From NCBI RefSeq assembly GCF_024199845.1, contig NZ_JANADO010000001.1, forward strand, positions 4,588,001 through 4,652,000: a stretch of DNA of 64,000 bases. The letters are read 5' to 3'. Below are positions 25,596 through 33,843 of the stretch, piece after piece (within the stretch, counting starts at the first letter, position 1; every line of letters starts with the position of its first letter). Source of the stretch: Bradyrhizobium sp. CCGB12. GTDB taxonomy: Bacteria; Pseudomonadota; Alphaproteobacteria; Rhizobiales; Xanthobacteraceae. Below the pieces are notes generated by a model. It searched no databases and had not been told where the DNA came from. It worked only from the letters and a program-made list of their open reading frames with translations. The position numbers and the translations under genes were made by a program.

Positions 25596-26555
25596 ATGCG
25601 ATTTGTCGTCGCGGCTTGCGCCGCGTTTCTGATTCTGATGTGCGACCTCGATCCGTCGGCGTCTCGGCAAACATCCCTTGTCGACCACACCGTTCCTCAG
25701 AACAATCAAGCCTCCCCACTTGTTCCAGTGGTTGAGCTCTTCCTGACCAGCGTGCAGGCCATCGAGCTCGCCAACGCACGCGCGGCGTATGAGGAGATGC
25801 CGGATCCGTCGCGAGCGATCGAACCTGTCGTGCCGGCGCCGCCTTCGCCGACTGAGCGATTCTGTCACGCGCTTCGGGAGGCGGCCGAGGCCAGCGGCAT
25901 CCCGGTGCCCTTCTTCGCCCGCCTGATTTGGCAGGAGAGCCGCTTCAAGTCCAACGAGGTCAGCCAGGCCGGCGCACAGGGCGTGGCGCAATTCATGCCG
26001 GGGACGGCCGCCGAGGTCGGGCTCGATGATCCCTTCAATCCGATGAAGGCGCTGCCGGCATCGGCCAAATTCCTGCGCAAGCTGCGCGACGATTTCGGCA
26101 ATCTCGGCCTCGCCGCGGCCGCCTACAACGCAGGGCCCGGCCGGATCCAGAAGTGGCTTGCCAAGGAGAGCGAGCTGCCGCGCGAGACGCGCGACTATGT
26201 CCGCATCATCACCGGCACCAGGGCCGAGGACTGGACCGAACGCGCGGAGGCCCTCGCGATCCGGATCGACCTGCCGCGCGAAGCGCCCTGCGAAGGCATC
26301 GGCAGCCTGTCGAAGGCGAAGGACGTCGCCTGGGTTCCGGTGAACCTGACGCCATCGGTCACGACCATCATTCGCAAGGCCGAACAGCTTGCCGCGCGGC
26401 TGACGAATCGCGCCCGCAAGCGGTTTGCAAGCTTGCCCCAGAAGAACGCTTCGGCTCACGGCAAGGCACGCAGCATGATTGCAGCACGCGCGGCCGGAAA
26501 GAGTGCGAAGGCCCGCGCCGTTCGCCTGGCTTCACGCGAACGACCGTCCGGTTAG
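25596..26555 (+). CDS. Lytic transglycosylase (SLT domain)
   Basis: A 319-aa exported protein that cleaves the glycan strands of peptidoglycan. A signal peptide (MRFVVAACAAFLILMC, perhaps a lipoprotein Cys) precedes an SLT domain: catalytic Glu114 in LIWQESRFKSNEVS, then GAQGVAQFMPGTAAEVGL and AAAAYNAGPGRIQKWL. The C terminus is Lys/Ala/Arg-rich (RARKRFASLPQKNASAHGKARSM), perhaps binding wall polymers. ATG 25596 was chosen; a TTG 12 bases earlier is possible but lies immediately against the GAAGG site. Divergent from the L,D-transpeptidase. Confidence 0.92.
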   Translation: MRFVVAACAAFLILMCDLDPSASRQTSLVDHTVPQNNQASPLVPVVELFLTSVQAIELANARAAYEEMPDPSRAIEPVVPAPPSPTERFCHALREAAEASGIPVPFFARLIWQESRFKSNEVSQAGAQGVAQFMPGTAAEVGLDDPFNPMKALPASAKFLRKLRDDFGNLGLAAAAYNAGPGRIQKWLAKESELPRETRDYVRIITGTRAEDWTERAEALAIRIDLPREAPCEGIGSLSKAKDVAWVPVNLTPSVTTIIRKAEQLAARLTNRARKRFASLPQKNASAHGKARSMIAARAAGKSAKARAVRLASRERPSG

Positions 26556-26885
26556 TTCGTTCGGAGCCGCCCGCCCGAGCGGCTCCGACATCCATCGTGC
26601 CAGTCGATCTCCTCGATCACGCGACGTTCGCCCGGTTCGATGACATAGGTCCTGGTGTCGCGGTGGATATAGCGATATTCCCGCAGAATCCGGCGCGTCC
26701 CGATAGACCGTGGTCGGGAATTCCTCCACCTCGACGCTGTCGGGGAGCCGGTCACCGACGCGGATGTCCGTGCGTGCGGTGCTCCCGGTGGTCCGCTTCT
26801 CGCTCCGCGCTTCGGTGCGGGTTTTCGCATGCTTGCGGATCGCCTCGCGGTCGCGATCCGAAAACTTGCTAGACGTGCCGGCCGC
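26552..26885 (-). pseudogene. Broken DUF1236-family gene (no start, frameshift)
   Basis: Read on the minus strand, one frame gives SSKFSDRDREAIRKHAKTRT, then DIRVGDRLPDSVEVEEFPTTVYRD. The next frame continues ILREYRYIHRDTRTYVIEPG, then ERRVIEEID. Together these form the layout of exported DUF1236 proteins (charged linker, then the V.VEEFP.TVYR..PxxR.YRYI.RD...VIEP.RRVIEEI module). The join near 26690 needs a one-base shift. Upstream, an in-frame TGA (26886-26888) replaces the signal peptide and start codon. Two independent lesions make this a pseudogene. It fills most of the 435-base gap between the transglycosylase and Nudix genes. Confidence 0.7.
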
Positions 26886-26990
26886 TCACTCCCTTTCGTG
26901 CTGTTTGGCGTTGGTTACCAACCTGAGCTAAGACGCCGAGTTCCAGTTTTTTCCCGAACGAACCTCCGCCGCGCCTGCACGGAACCTGCA

Positions 26991-27452
26991 ATGCCATCGA
27001 AGAGCGCCGGGATCATTGCCTATCGGAAGCGCCGGAGGCTCGAGGTTCTCCTCGTTCATCCCGGAGGCCCGTTCTGGCGCAACAAGGATCTCGGCGCATG
27101 GTCGATCCCGAAGGGCGAGTATGCGGACGAGGAAGATGCGGAAATCGCCGCACGGCGGGAGTTTGCCGAAGAGCTTGGGCTCGAGCTGTCCGTGCCGCTG
27201 ATCGCGCTTGGTCAGGTCAAGCAGCGCGGGGGCAAGCTCGTCACTGCGTTCGCAGCCGAGCTCGATCTCGACGTGCGCGACATTCGCAGCAACAATTTCG
27301 AGATCGAATGGCCGCCACGCAGCGGCAAACGGCAGACCTTCCCGGAGGTCGACCGCGCCGAATGGTTCACGCTCGAAGAGGCGCAGGAGAGGATCAACGC
27401 AGGACAACGCCCATTGCTTGATCGGCTGGAGCAATTGGCCGGCGGCGAATAG
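26991..27452 (+). CDS. NUDIX hydrolase
   Basis: A 153-aa pyrophosphohydrolase. The Nudix box is complete: Gly42, Glu48, then RE.x.EE.x.G ending at Gly63 (GEYADEEDAEIAARREFAEE, then LGL). These enzymes cleave nucleoside diphosphates linked to another group (for example diadenosine polyphosphates or 8-oxo-dGTP). The N-terminal SAGIIAYRKRRRLEVLLVHPGG and SGKRQTFPEVDRAEWF match the ApaH/MutT-like group found in Rhizobiales. ATG 26991 follows GGAAC. Convergent with the cupin gene; a perfect 18-base palindrome separates them. Confidence 0.9.
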   Translation: MPSKSAGIIAYRKRRRLEVLLVHPGGPFWRNKDLGAWSIPKGEYADEEDAEIAARREFAEELGLELSVPLIALGQVKQRGGKLVTAFAAELDLDVRDIRSNNFEIEWPPRSGKRQTFPEVDRAEWFTLEEAQERINAGQRPLLDRLEQLAGGE

Positions 27453-27469
27453 GCGCGTCGCGACGCGCC
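27452..27469. other. Perfect 18-base palindrome between convergent genes
   Basis: GGCGCGTCGCGACGCGCC is fully self-complementary and lies directly between the stop codons of the Nudix and cupin genes. With no T-run it is a weak terminator at best, but it may still block read-through in both directions. Its role is an inference from position. Confidence 0.4.
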
Positions 27470-27471
27470 GC

Positions 27472-27855
27472 TCACACCGGCTGCTCGTCGTCCGTCACCG
27501 GCGACGTCACCACGAGGAACACGAGATCGGTGAGGCCCGAATTCGAGATCGCGTGCTCGACGCCGGGCGGCAGGAAGATCACGTCGTGCTTGCGCACGAC
27601 ATGGTTCTTGCCTGATATCTCCATCAGTCCCTCGCCGTCGAGCACGTGATAGACCTGCTCCTGCACCTTGTGATGATGCCGCGCGACATAGGCCATCGGC
27701 TGGTACATCGAGATGCGGTAGTCGATGCGGCGCGAGCCCGCGGTCTCCGGCATCACCAGCGGCTTCGACAGCGCGCCGCCGAAATGATTGGGAAATTCGC
27801 GCCAGGGCACCTCGGCAATGTTGCGGATGAAGGCGCCGTTGCTGTCATCGGCCAT
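27472..27855 (-). CDS. Cupin domain protein
   Basis: A 127-aa single-domain cupin. The metal-binding motif is visible as ARHHHKVQEQVYHVLDGEG (His residues and Glu) with the second motif FLPPGVEHAISNSG. Such proteins bind a metal and act as sugar isomerases, dioxygenases or ligand sensors. It is the last gene of a run with an SDR-like protein (17 bases upstream) and a ThDP enzyme, divergent from an IclR regulator, so it probably belongs to that catabolic unit. GAGGGAG precedes the ATG. The ligand is unknown. Confidence 0.88.
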   Translation of the reverse strand: MADDSNGAFIRNIAEVPWREFPNHFGGALSKPLVMPETAGSRRIDYRISMYQPMAYVARHHHKVQEQVYHVLDGEGLMEISGKNHVVRKHDVIFLPPGVEHAISNSGLTDLVFLVVTSPVTDDEQPV

Positions 27856-27872
27856 GATCGTGCTCCCTCGTC

Positions 27873-28577
27873 TCAGTTCACCAGCGCGCCGCCATCGAGA
27901 TAGACGATCGAGCCCGTGGCAAAGCCGTTGGCCATCAAGCTCGATATCTGCTGCGCGATGTCCTCGGCCATGCCGACGCGGCCGACCGGCAGCGTCGCGG
28001 CGGTCTTGGTCAGCATCTCCCTTCGCGCCGCTTCCGGCATCGCAGCCCTGATCGGCGTATCGATCACGCCGGGCGAGACCGCGTTGACACGCACAGGCGC
28101 AAGCTCCAGTGCGAGCGCGCGGGCGAGCGATTCCAGCGCACCGTTCGCCGCGCTGATGATCGCCGAATTCGGCCGCGGCCGGACGCTGAGGAAACCCGTG
28201 ACCAGCGTCAGCGAACCGCCGGGCCGGATCTCGGCCGCGCGCGCGACGCGCCAGGCGCCCCAGAATTTGCCTTCCATGGTGGCGCGGACGTCCTCCATCG
28301 CAACCGTCTTGAACGGCCCGGTGCGAAGCTGCGCCGCGGTGAGCACGACATGATCGACGGGACCTGTGCGTCGAAATAGTTCAGCGACGCTCTGGTCGCT
28401 GGTGACGTCGGCGGAAATCGCCGTCACCTTGAGCCGTTCGGCGACGGGATCGAGCTTCGCCGCGCTACGCGAGGCGATGACGACCTCCGCGCCCTGGCTC
28501 TTGGCGAGCTCCGCCGTGGCGAGACCAATGCCTGAGGAGCCCCCGACCACAACGACCTTCTTGCCTGCGAGCGTCAT
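27873..28577 (-). CDS. Short-chain dehydrogenase-like protein lacking the catalytic Tyr-x-x-x-Lys
   Basis: A 234-aa SDR fold protein with an intact nucleotide loop VVGGSSGIGLA (residues 10-20) and the ADVTS segment. Where classical SDRs have Tyr-x-x-x-Lys, this one reads I141-S-A-A-N145 (IISAANGALESLARALALELAP). The NAG motif is also altered (TAAQ). The rest, including VNAVSPGVIDTP and the end TGSIVYLDGG, is normal, so the gene is not decaying. I recall similar SAANGA-type sequences in other alphaproteobacterial SDRs, suggesting a conserved non-classical subgroup. It lies 43 bases after the ThDP enzyme gene and 17 before the cupin gene. Confidence 0.88.
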   Translation of the reverse strand: MTLAGKKVVVVGGSSGIGLATAELAKSQGAEVVIASRSAAKLDPVAERLKVTAISADVTSDQSVAELFRRTGPVDHVVLTAAQLRTGPFKTVAMEDVRATMEGKFWGAWRVARAAEIRPGGSLTLVTGFLSVRPRPNSAIISAANGALESLARALALELAPVRVNAVSPGVIDTPIRAAMPEAARREMLTKTAATLPVGRVGMAEDIAQQISSLMANGFATGSIVYLDGGALVN

Positions 28578-28620
28578 TCCCGATCTCCCGATAGTCTCGT
28601 TGATTGGTGAGGCCGCACGA

Positions 28621-30420
28621 TCAGCCCGGCTGGAAGCGCGTGCCGATGCCCGCCTTGCTCTGGCCGAGGCCCGGCAATTCCCAGACGCCGGCGCCGGCCG
28701 GATTGACGTCGGCGGCGATGTCGACGTCGATCAGATAGGGCCGGTTGGCGGCAATCCCCTTGCGGATTGCCTCGCCGAGGTCCGCGGCGCGATCGACCCG
28801 CACGCCCTCGACCCCACAGGCGCGCGCCATCGCCGCGAAATCCGGATTGTAGCGTTCTCCCGTCTCGGGGTGCTTGAAGTCGGTGGCAAGCTCGCGGCCG
28901 CCGAGATAGCCGCGCTGCAGCCCGCGGATCGAGGCATAGGCGTAATTGTTCCAGACCACCCAGACCACCGGCAGATTGTATTCGACCGCCGTGCCCAACA
29001 CGTTGGCGTGCATGAAGAACGCGCCGTCGCCGCACACCGACACGCACGGACGATCGGGCGCGGCGAACTTCGCACCCATCACGCCGGCGACGCCAAAGCC
29101 CATCGGGCCGAAGCCCATCGAACCGATCAGCGAGTCCGGCCGCTTCGGCTTACAGAATCCGAGAAGCCAGTTGTGATGCACGCCGATGTCCGAGACGAGG
29201 ATCGCATCCTCGGGCAGTGCCTTGTCGATCTCGGCGGCCGCGCGCTGCGGATTGATCGGCGTCGAATCGTCGGAAAAGCCGGGCGCGACGAACTTGTCCC
29301 ATTCTTTGCGATAGCCGTCGATCTGCGCCAGCCATTTCTTGCGCGCATCGGACTTCTTGAACAAATTGTCGCGGCGATCGAGCTCGGCATGGACCTGGCG
29401 CAGGAAGGTGCGGACGTCGGCCATCAATCCGAGCGCGACGGGATAGTTGCGGCCGATCTCCTCGGGGTCGATGTCGACGTGGATCAGCTTCGTCGGTGGG
29501 ATCGTGAAGGAGTAGCCGGGGATCCACGAGCTCGAGGTGCGATCGTCGAAGCGGACGCCGAGCGCGAGCAGCACGTCGGCCTGACGCGCGGCGTGATTGG
29601 CCTGGTAGTGCCCGGCGCGCGCGACGAGGCCGAGAGCCAGCGGATGATTGACGTCGAGCGCACCGAGGCCGCTCGCGGACGCCGCCACGGGAATCTGAAG
29701 CCGTTCGGCAAGCTTGCGCAACTCATCGGCGGCCCCGCCATAACGCACGCCCTGCCCGACCAGCATCACCGGCCGCTCGGCCGACAGCAGCATGTCGACC
29801 GCCTTCTCAACTCCATCGGGATCGGCGCCGCAGCGGCTGGAGATATTCGCATTCCACTCGATCGCCTTCGGCGCCTCTTCAGCCGCCGATTCCATGAAGA
29901 CGTCGAAGGGCACGTCGACCACCACGGGCCCCGTCCGTCCCGTGATCATGGTTTTCCAGGCTTGCCGCACCGCGAGCGGCACCATCTCGCCACGCGTGGG
30001 CTGGAACACCTTCTTGCAGATCGTGCGCACCGTGGACGGAAAGTCGGCCTGATGGTGTCGGTACATTTCCTGGAACGCACCGCGGTTGAACTGGCTGGTC
30101 GGTACGTTGCCGGTGATCGCCATGAACGGCACGGAATCGAGAAAGGCATTGGCGAGCGAGATCGGCAGATTGGCCGAGCCCGGCCCGCACGAGGTGAAGG
30201 TCGCCGTCGGCCTGCCCGAGACGCGGTAATAGACGTCGGCCATGAAGCCGGCGACGCTCTCGTGATGCACGGAGATCGTCTTGATCTCGGATGAGCGCTC
30301 ATACAACGCGTCGATGAACTGGATGTTGCCGTGGCCGCACAGGCCGAACACCTGCGGCACCTTCTCCTGGATCAGGTAATCGACGATGACCTGGGCGCCA
30401 TTGAGCATGTTCTTCGACAT
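28621..30420 (-). CDS. Thiamine-diphosphate-dependent enzyme, acetolactate synthase large-subunit-like
   Basis: A 599-aa ThDP enzyme with three domains: an N-terminal pyrimidine-binding domain with the catalytic Glu54 (SVHHESVAGFMADVYYRV), a middle domain, and a C-terminal pyrophosphate domain with CGDGAFFMHANVLGTAVEYN (about 463-482) and the Mg2+ ligands. The family includes acetolactate synthase, glyoxylate carboligase, oxalyl-CoA decarboxylase and sulfoacetaldehyde acetyltransferase; I cannot choose among them. GAGGGAGACGG precedes the ATG. First gene of the minus-strand operon, divergent from iclR. A promoter (TTGACG) and the motif TCACAATAT lie upstream. Confidence 0.9.
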   Translation of the reverse strand: MSKNMLNGAQVIVDYLIQEKVPQVFGLCGHGNIQFIDALYERSSEIKTISVHHESVAGFMADVYYRVSGRPTATFTSCGPGSANLPISLANAFLDSVPFMAITGNVPTSQFNRGAFQEMYRHHQADFPSTVRTICKKVFQPTRGEMVPLAVRQAWKTMITGRTGPVVVDVPFDVFMESAAEEAPKAIEWNANISSRCGADPDGVEKAVDMLLSAERPVMLVGQGVRYGGAADELRKLAERLQIPVAASASGLGALDVNHPLALGLVARAGHYQANHAARQADVLLALGVRFDDRTSSSWIPGYSFTIPPTKLIHVDIDPEEIGRNYPVALGLMADVRTFLRQVHAELDRRDNLFKKSDARKKWLAQIDGYRKEWDKFVAPGFSDDSTPINPQRAAAEIDKALPEDAILVSDIGVHHNWLLGFCKPKRPDSLIGSMGFGPMGFGVAGVMGAKFAAPDRPCVSVCGDGAFFMHANVLGTAVEYNLPVVWVVWNNYAYASIRGLQRGYLGGRELATDFKHPETGERYNPDFAAMARACGVEGVRVDRAADLGEAIRKGIAANRPYLIDVDIAADVNPAGAGVWELPGLGQSKAGIGTRFQPG

Positions 30421-30496
30421 CGACCGTCTCCCTCAGCCCGCGACTTCTTGTGGACCGGCGCGGAGAACACGGCACGGTCGTCGTTAGGCCGCAGGC

Positions 30497-30537
30497 ACCC
30501 TATTTCTCATAATGCTGTACGTCAATTTATATTGTGA
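30497..30537 (-). promoter_or_regulatory. Putative promoter of the ThDP enzyme operon with TCACAATAT motif
   Basis: On the minus strand a -35 TTGACG (30525-30520) and a weak -10 TAGGGT (30502-30497) are spaced by 17 bases. Directly upstream is TCACAATAT (30537-30529). The same nine bases, in the same orientation relative to the gene, occur in the leader of the ABC binding-protein gene (31637-31645), which suggests a shared regulator, probably the IclR protein encoded between them. Confidence 0.5.
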
Positions 30538-30613
30538 TAGGCTGTTTGCAGCGAAAATGCGGGCTCGACTCCGACGGCCGCAACGTTGCGTGCTACTGTC
30601 GCGGCATCGAGTC

Positions 30614-31555
30614 ATGACGGATCTGCCAGAGGGGGCCTTGTCCTTGAGATCGCGCACCAAGCCCAGCACAAGCGAAAAGCCCGCGAGCCCGCGCAAGGCC
30701 GCAATTGCCAAGCTAGTCCCTGTCCCCAAAGCCGATGGCAACGATGAATCCGACGACAAGCAGCGCGGCGGCGGCGTCCAGTCGCTGGGGCGCGCCTTCT
30801 CGATCCTCGAACAAGTCGCGCGCCATCGCGAGGGCATTGGGCTTGCGGAACTGAGCAAGCTGGTCGGCCTGCACAACTCGACCACCTTTCATCTGGCCAA
30901 GACGCTGGTCTCGCTCGGCTACCTCCGCCAGGAGAAAGACAACAAGCGCTACCGCATCGGCCGTCCCCTGTTCGCCCTTGCAGCGAGCGCGCTCGACGAG
31001 ATCGAGATGGTCAATGTCGCTACCCCTGTGCTGGAAGAGCTGTCGCGCCAGACCAGCGAAAGCAGCCATTTTGCCGTGCGGATGGGCGATGCCGTGATCG
31101 TCATCGCCCGCACCAGCGGACCCGGCGCGTTCCAGCTGACCGACCGCGTCGGCGTGGTGCGTCCGGCCCATTGCACTGCGCTCGGCAAGATCATTCTGGC
31201 GTCGCTGCGGCCCGATCAGCTCAAGCGGTTCCTCGATCGCGCGGAGCTGAAACCGTCGACGCCGAAATCCATCACCGATGCCGGCGTGCTGATGCGCGAG
31301 ATTGCCGAGGTGCAGCGCACCGGCGTCGCCTTCGACGACGGCGAGTTCAATCCGGAAGTGCGCTGCGTCGCCGTCCCCGTGACCGATTTCACCGGACAGG
31401 TGATCGGCGCGCTCGGCATTTCCGGGCCGATCTGGCGGCTGTCCAACCAGGCGCTGCATGCCGGCGCGCAAATCGTGCAGGCCGCCGCCGACGGCCTCTC
31501 GGCCGAATTCGGCGCCAAGGACCGGGCGCACAAGGCGTTCCAGCAGAAAGTCTAG
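30614..31555 (+). CDS. IclR family transcriptional regulator
   Basis: A 313-aa regulator. A winged-helix domain (GRAFSILEQVARHREGIGLAELSKLVGLHNSTTFHLAKTLVSLGYL) is followed by the IclR ligand-binding domain (VNVATPVLEELSRQTSESSHFAVRMGD, PAHCTALGKIILA, GDFxGQVIGALGISGP-like end). The N-terminal about 50 residues are Lys/Ser/Pro-rich and probably flexible. Start choice is uncertain: ATG 30614 has a poor ribosome site, while a TTG at 30638 has AGAGGGGG just upstream. It sits between the divergent ThDP operon and the ABC importer operon and most likely controls both. Confidence 0.9.
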   Translation: MTDLPEGALSLRSRTKPSTSEKPASPRKAAIAKLVPVPKADGNDESDDKQRGGGVQSLGRAFSILEQVARHREGIGLAELSKLVGLHNSTTFHLAKTLVSLGYLRQEKDNKRYRIGRPLFALAASALDEIEMVNVATPVLEELSRQTSESSHFAVRMGDAVIVIARTSGPGAFQLTDRVGVVRPAHCTALGKIILASLRPDQLKRFLDRAELKPSTPKSITDAGVLMREIAEVQRTGVAFDDGEFNPEVRCVAVPVTDFTGQVIGALGISGPIWRLSNQALHAGAQIVQAAADGLSAEFGAKDRAHKAFQQKV

Positions 31556-31583
31556 GGACGCGCATGAGCGTCGAATTTGCCGG

Positions 31584-31612
31584 TTGACACCGGCAATGGC
31601 GTTCGGGATTAT
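31584..31612 (+). promoter_or_regulatory. Sigma-70-type promoter of the ABC importer operon
   Basis: TTGACA at 31584-31589 and GATTAT at 31607-31612, 17 bases apart. The expected transcription start is about 31619. The motif TCACAATAT (31637-31645) and a palindrome (31644-31657) follow downstream, in a position suited to repression. Confidence 0.65.
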
Positions 31613-31643
31613 CCTCCCGCATTAAAAAAACATCTCTCACAAT

Positions 31644-31657
31644 ATCGGATGTCCGAT
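31644..31657. promoter_or_regulatory. Palindromic operator candidate (ATCGGA-TG-TCCGAT)
   Basis: A perfect 6-2-6 inverted repeat about 25 bases downstream of the predicted transcription start, overlapping by two bases the TCACAATAT motif shared with the divergent operon. Its place fits a repressor roadblock. The neighbouring IclR protein is the natural candidate; this is inference. Confidence 0.5.
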
Positions 31658-31694
31658 TTGGAAGAGGGACACGATGCACCGGGAGGAGACAGAC

Positions 31695-32939
31695 ATGATC
31701 CGCTACCCGCGACGGACGGTGTTACGGGCGGGCGCAGCCTTGGTCGGCGCGTCCGCATTGGGATTTCCCGCAATTGTGAGAGCGCAGGCCGAGAAGATCC
31801 GGATCGGCCATCTAACGCCGCTGACCGGCTTTCTCGGCGTGATCGGCGGCTACGCGCAGTTGGGCGTGAAGCTCGCGGCGGAGGAGATCAACGCATCCGG
31901 CGGCATCGTGGGCAAGCAGATCGACCTCATCTCGGAGGACTCGATCAACCCGGCAACCGCATCGACCAAGGCGCAGCGCATGCTGGAGCAGGATGGTGCC
32001 GTGGTGCTGCTCGGCGAAATCTCCTCGGCCTCCTCGCTCACCATCATGCAGGTTGCCGAGCGCAACAAGAAGGTGTTCTTCTCGACCGGCGCGCGCTCGG
32101 ACGCGCTGCGCGGCAAGAACTGCAACAAATACTCCTTCCATTGCGACATCCCCAACACCGTGATGGTGAACGCGGTCGGCACCGCGCTGTCGCAGAAGGG
32201 CATGGTGAAGGGCAAGAAGTTCTTCACGCTGACGGCCGACTACATTTTTGGTCATGACCTCCTGAAGGCGGCCAAGGGCTTCTTCGGCACGCATGAGGCC
32301 AATCTGATCGGCGACGAGTTGATCGCAACCGATGTCACCGACTTCAGCCCGTACCTGCTCAAGGTGCGGCAGGCAAAACCCGACGTCGTCTGCTGCAACC
32401 TCGCCGGCAACCAGGTGACCAACCTCGTCAAGCAATATGCCGAGTTCGGCCTGCCCTATCCGCTGGTCGGGTTCAATCTCAACACCGGCGATGCCTGGGC
32501 CGCCGGCGCCGGCAATCTCAGCGGCACCTGGCCGACGGTCTGGTATCACACGCTGAACAACCCGGCCTCGCAGGCCTTCGTCGCGGCATTCACCAAGAAA
32601 TACGGCAAGCCGCCGGAAAACCACGCCTGGATCGAATATGTGACGCTCAAGCTGCTGGCGGAGGCGGTCAACACCACGAAGTCGACCGACAGCGGCGAGC
32701 TGATCGCCTATTTCGAGAAGCAGACCCAGTTTGACATCATGAAAGCGCGCAAGGCCTATTTCCGCAGCTGGGATCACCAGCTGGTGCAGGAGGCCTATCC
32801 GTTCACCGTCAAGCCCAAGGACCAAATGAAGGATCAATGGGACATGCTGGTGCTGGGCGATGCGGTGCCGGCGGCGAACGATCAGCTGGAGACGATCTAT
32901 CCGACCAGGGAACAGAATCCCTGCGAGATGAAGGCTTGA
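31695..32939 (+). CDS. ABC transporter substrate-binding protein (branched-chain amino acid/amide type), Tat-exported
   Basis: A 414-aa periplasmic binding protein of the LivJ-like class. The N terminus RYPRRTVLRAGAALVG is a twin-arginine signal, followed by GFPAIVRAQA and cleavage near residue 33. The family core IRIGHLTPLTGFLGVIGGYAQLGVKLAAEEINASGGIVGK is clear. GGGAGGAG gives the start at 31695. It leads an operon with a LivH permease and a fused LivM-LivG-LivF protein. The ligand is unknown; with the IclR regulator and the divergent ThDP enzyme it may be an organic acid or amino-acid derivative rather than a standard branched-chain amino acid. Confidence 0.92.
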   Translation: MIRYPRRTVLRAGAALVGASALGFPAIVRAQAEKIRIGHLTPLTGFLGVIGGYAQLGVKLAAEEINASGGIVGKQIDLISEDSINPATASTKAQRMLEQDGAVVLLGEISSASSLTIMQVAERNKKVFFSTGARSDALRGKNCNKYSFHCDIPNTVMVNAVGTALSQKGMVKGKKFFTLTADYIFGHDLLKAAKGFFGTHEANLIGDELIATDVTDFSPYLLKVRQAKPDVVCCNLAGNQVTNLVKQYAEFGLPYPLVGFNLNTGDAWAAGAGNLSGTWPTVWYHTLNNPASQAFVAAFTKKYGKPPENHAWIEYVTLKLLAEAVNTTKSTDSGELIAYFEKQTQFDIMKARKAYFRSWDHQLVQEAYPFTVKPKDQMKDQWDMLVLGDAVPAANDQLETIYPTREQNPCEMKA

Positions 32940-32967
32940 AGCGTCCCACGCGCTGCAAGGACGCAAC

Positions 32968-33843
32968 ATGCAGTTCGAGTTCTTGCTGGAACAGGTGGTG
33001 AATGGCCTCGTGCTCGGAGGCTATTACCTTCTCATCGCGCTCGGCCTGTCGCTGATCTTCTCCGTCGGCGGCATCGTCAATCTCGCGCACGGCGCCTTCT
33101 ACGCGCTCGGCGCCTATGTCTGCGTCGAGCTGACGAAACGCCTCGGCTTCGGCGCTTCCGTAGTCGTCTCGCCGTTTGCGGTCGCCCTGCTCGGAATCCT
33201 CTTCGAACGCTTCATCCTGCGGCGCTTCTACACCGCCGATCCGATCCTGAGCCTGCTCGTGACCTTCGGGCTTGCGATGGTCGCGGAACAAGCGATCCGC
33301 ATGATCTGGGGTGCAGCGCCTGTCTCGACCGAGATCCCGCAAAGCTTCCGTGGCTCGGTGATCGTCGGCGACTTCCTGTTCTCGCGCTATCGTCTGCTCA
33401 TCCTCGCCGTCGTGGCGGCGATCCTGCTCGGCATCTGGATGCTGCTGCAAAAGACCTCGTTCGGTCGCGTGGTGCGCGCCGGCATCCAGCGCCCGGACAT
33501 GGTCGCGGCGCTCGGCATCCGCCTGCAGCCCTACATGACCGCGATCGTGATGCTCGGCGTCGGCATGGCCGCACTCGGCGGCGCCTTCTTCGCGCCGATC
33601 ACGACCGTGCATCCCGCAATGGGCGCCGAGATCATGACGGTCGCCTTCGTCGTGGTCGTGATCGGCGGCCTCGGCAGTTTCTGGGGCGTCGTCATCGCCG
33701 CCCTGCTCGTCGGCGTGGTGCGCGGCATCGCCATTCACTTTGCGCCTGCCGCAGGTGAGGCCTCGATCTACATCCTGATGTTCCTGGTGCTGCTGGTGCG
33801 GCCGCGCGGCCTGCTCGGCGAACGCATCGAGAAGTTCGAATGA
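32968..33843 (+). CDS. ABC transporter permease, LivH type
   Basis: A 291-aa inner-membrane permease with about eight helices. The start FLLEQVVNGLVLGGYYLLIALGLSLIFSVGGIVNLAHGAFYALGAY is the classic LivH N terminus, and the cytoplasmic loop GIQRPDMVAALGI contains the EAA-like ATPase contact. It ends ...FEM-type overlap: its stop lies inside the start of the next gene (ATGA, 33840-33843), so translation is coupled. Together with the next protein it forms the importer channel. Confidence 0.93.
   Translation: MQFEFLLEQVVNGLVLGGYYLLIALGLSLIFSVGGIVNLAHGAFYALGAYVCVELTKRLGFGASVVVSPFAVALLGILFERFILRRFYTADPILSLLVTFGLAMVAEQAIRMIWGAAPVSTEIPQSFRGSVIVGDFLFSRYRLLILAVVAAILLGIWMLLQKTSFGRVVRAGIQRPDMVAALGIRLQPYMTAIVMLGVGMAALGGAFFAPITTVHPAMGAEIMTVAFVVVVIGGLGSFWGVVIAALLVGVVRGIAIHFAPAAGEASIYILMFLVLLVRPRGLLGERIEKFE

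Noticed and set aside
28366..30294. 642-codon plus-strand frame opposite the ThDP enzyme gene
   Set aside because: No ribosome site, low-complexity Arg/His/Val composition, and full overlap with a clearly recognisable enzyme gene on the other strand.
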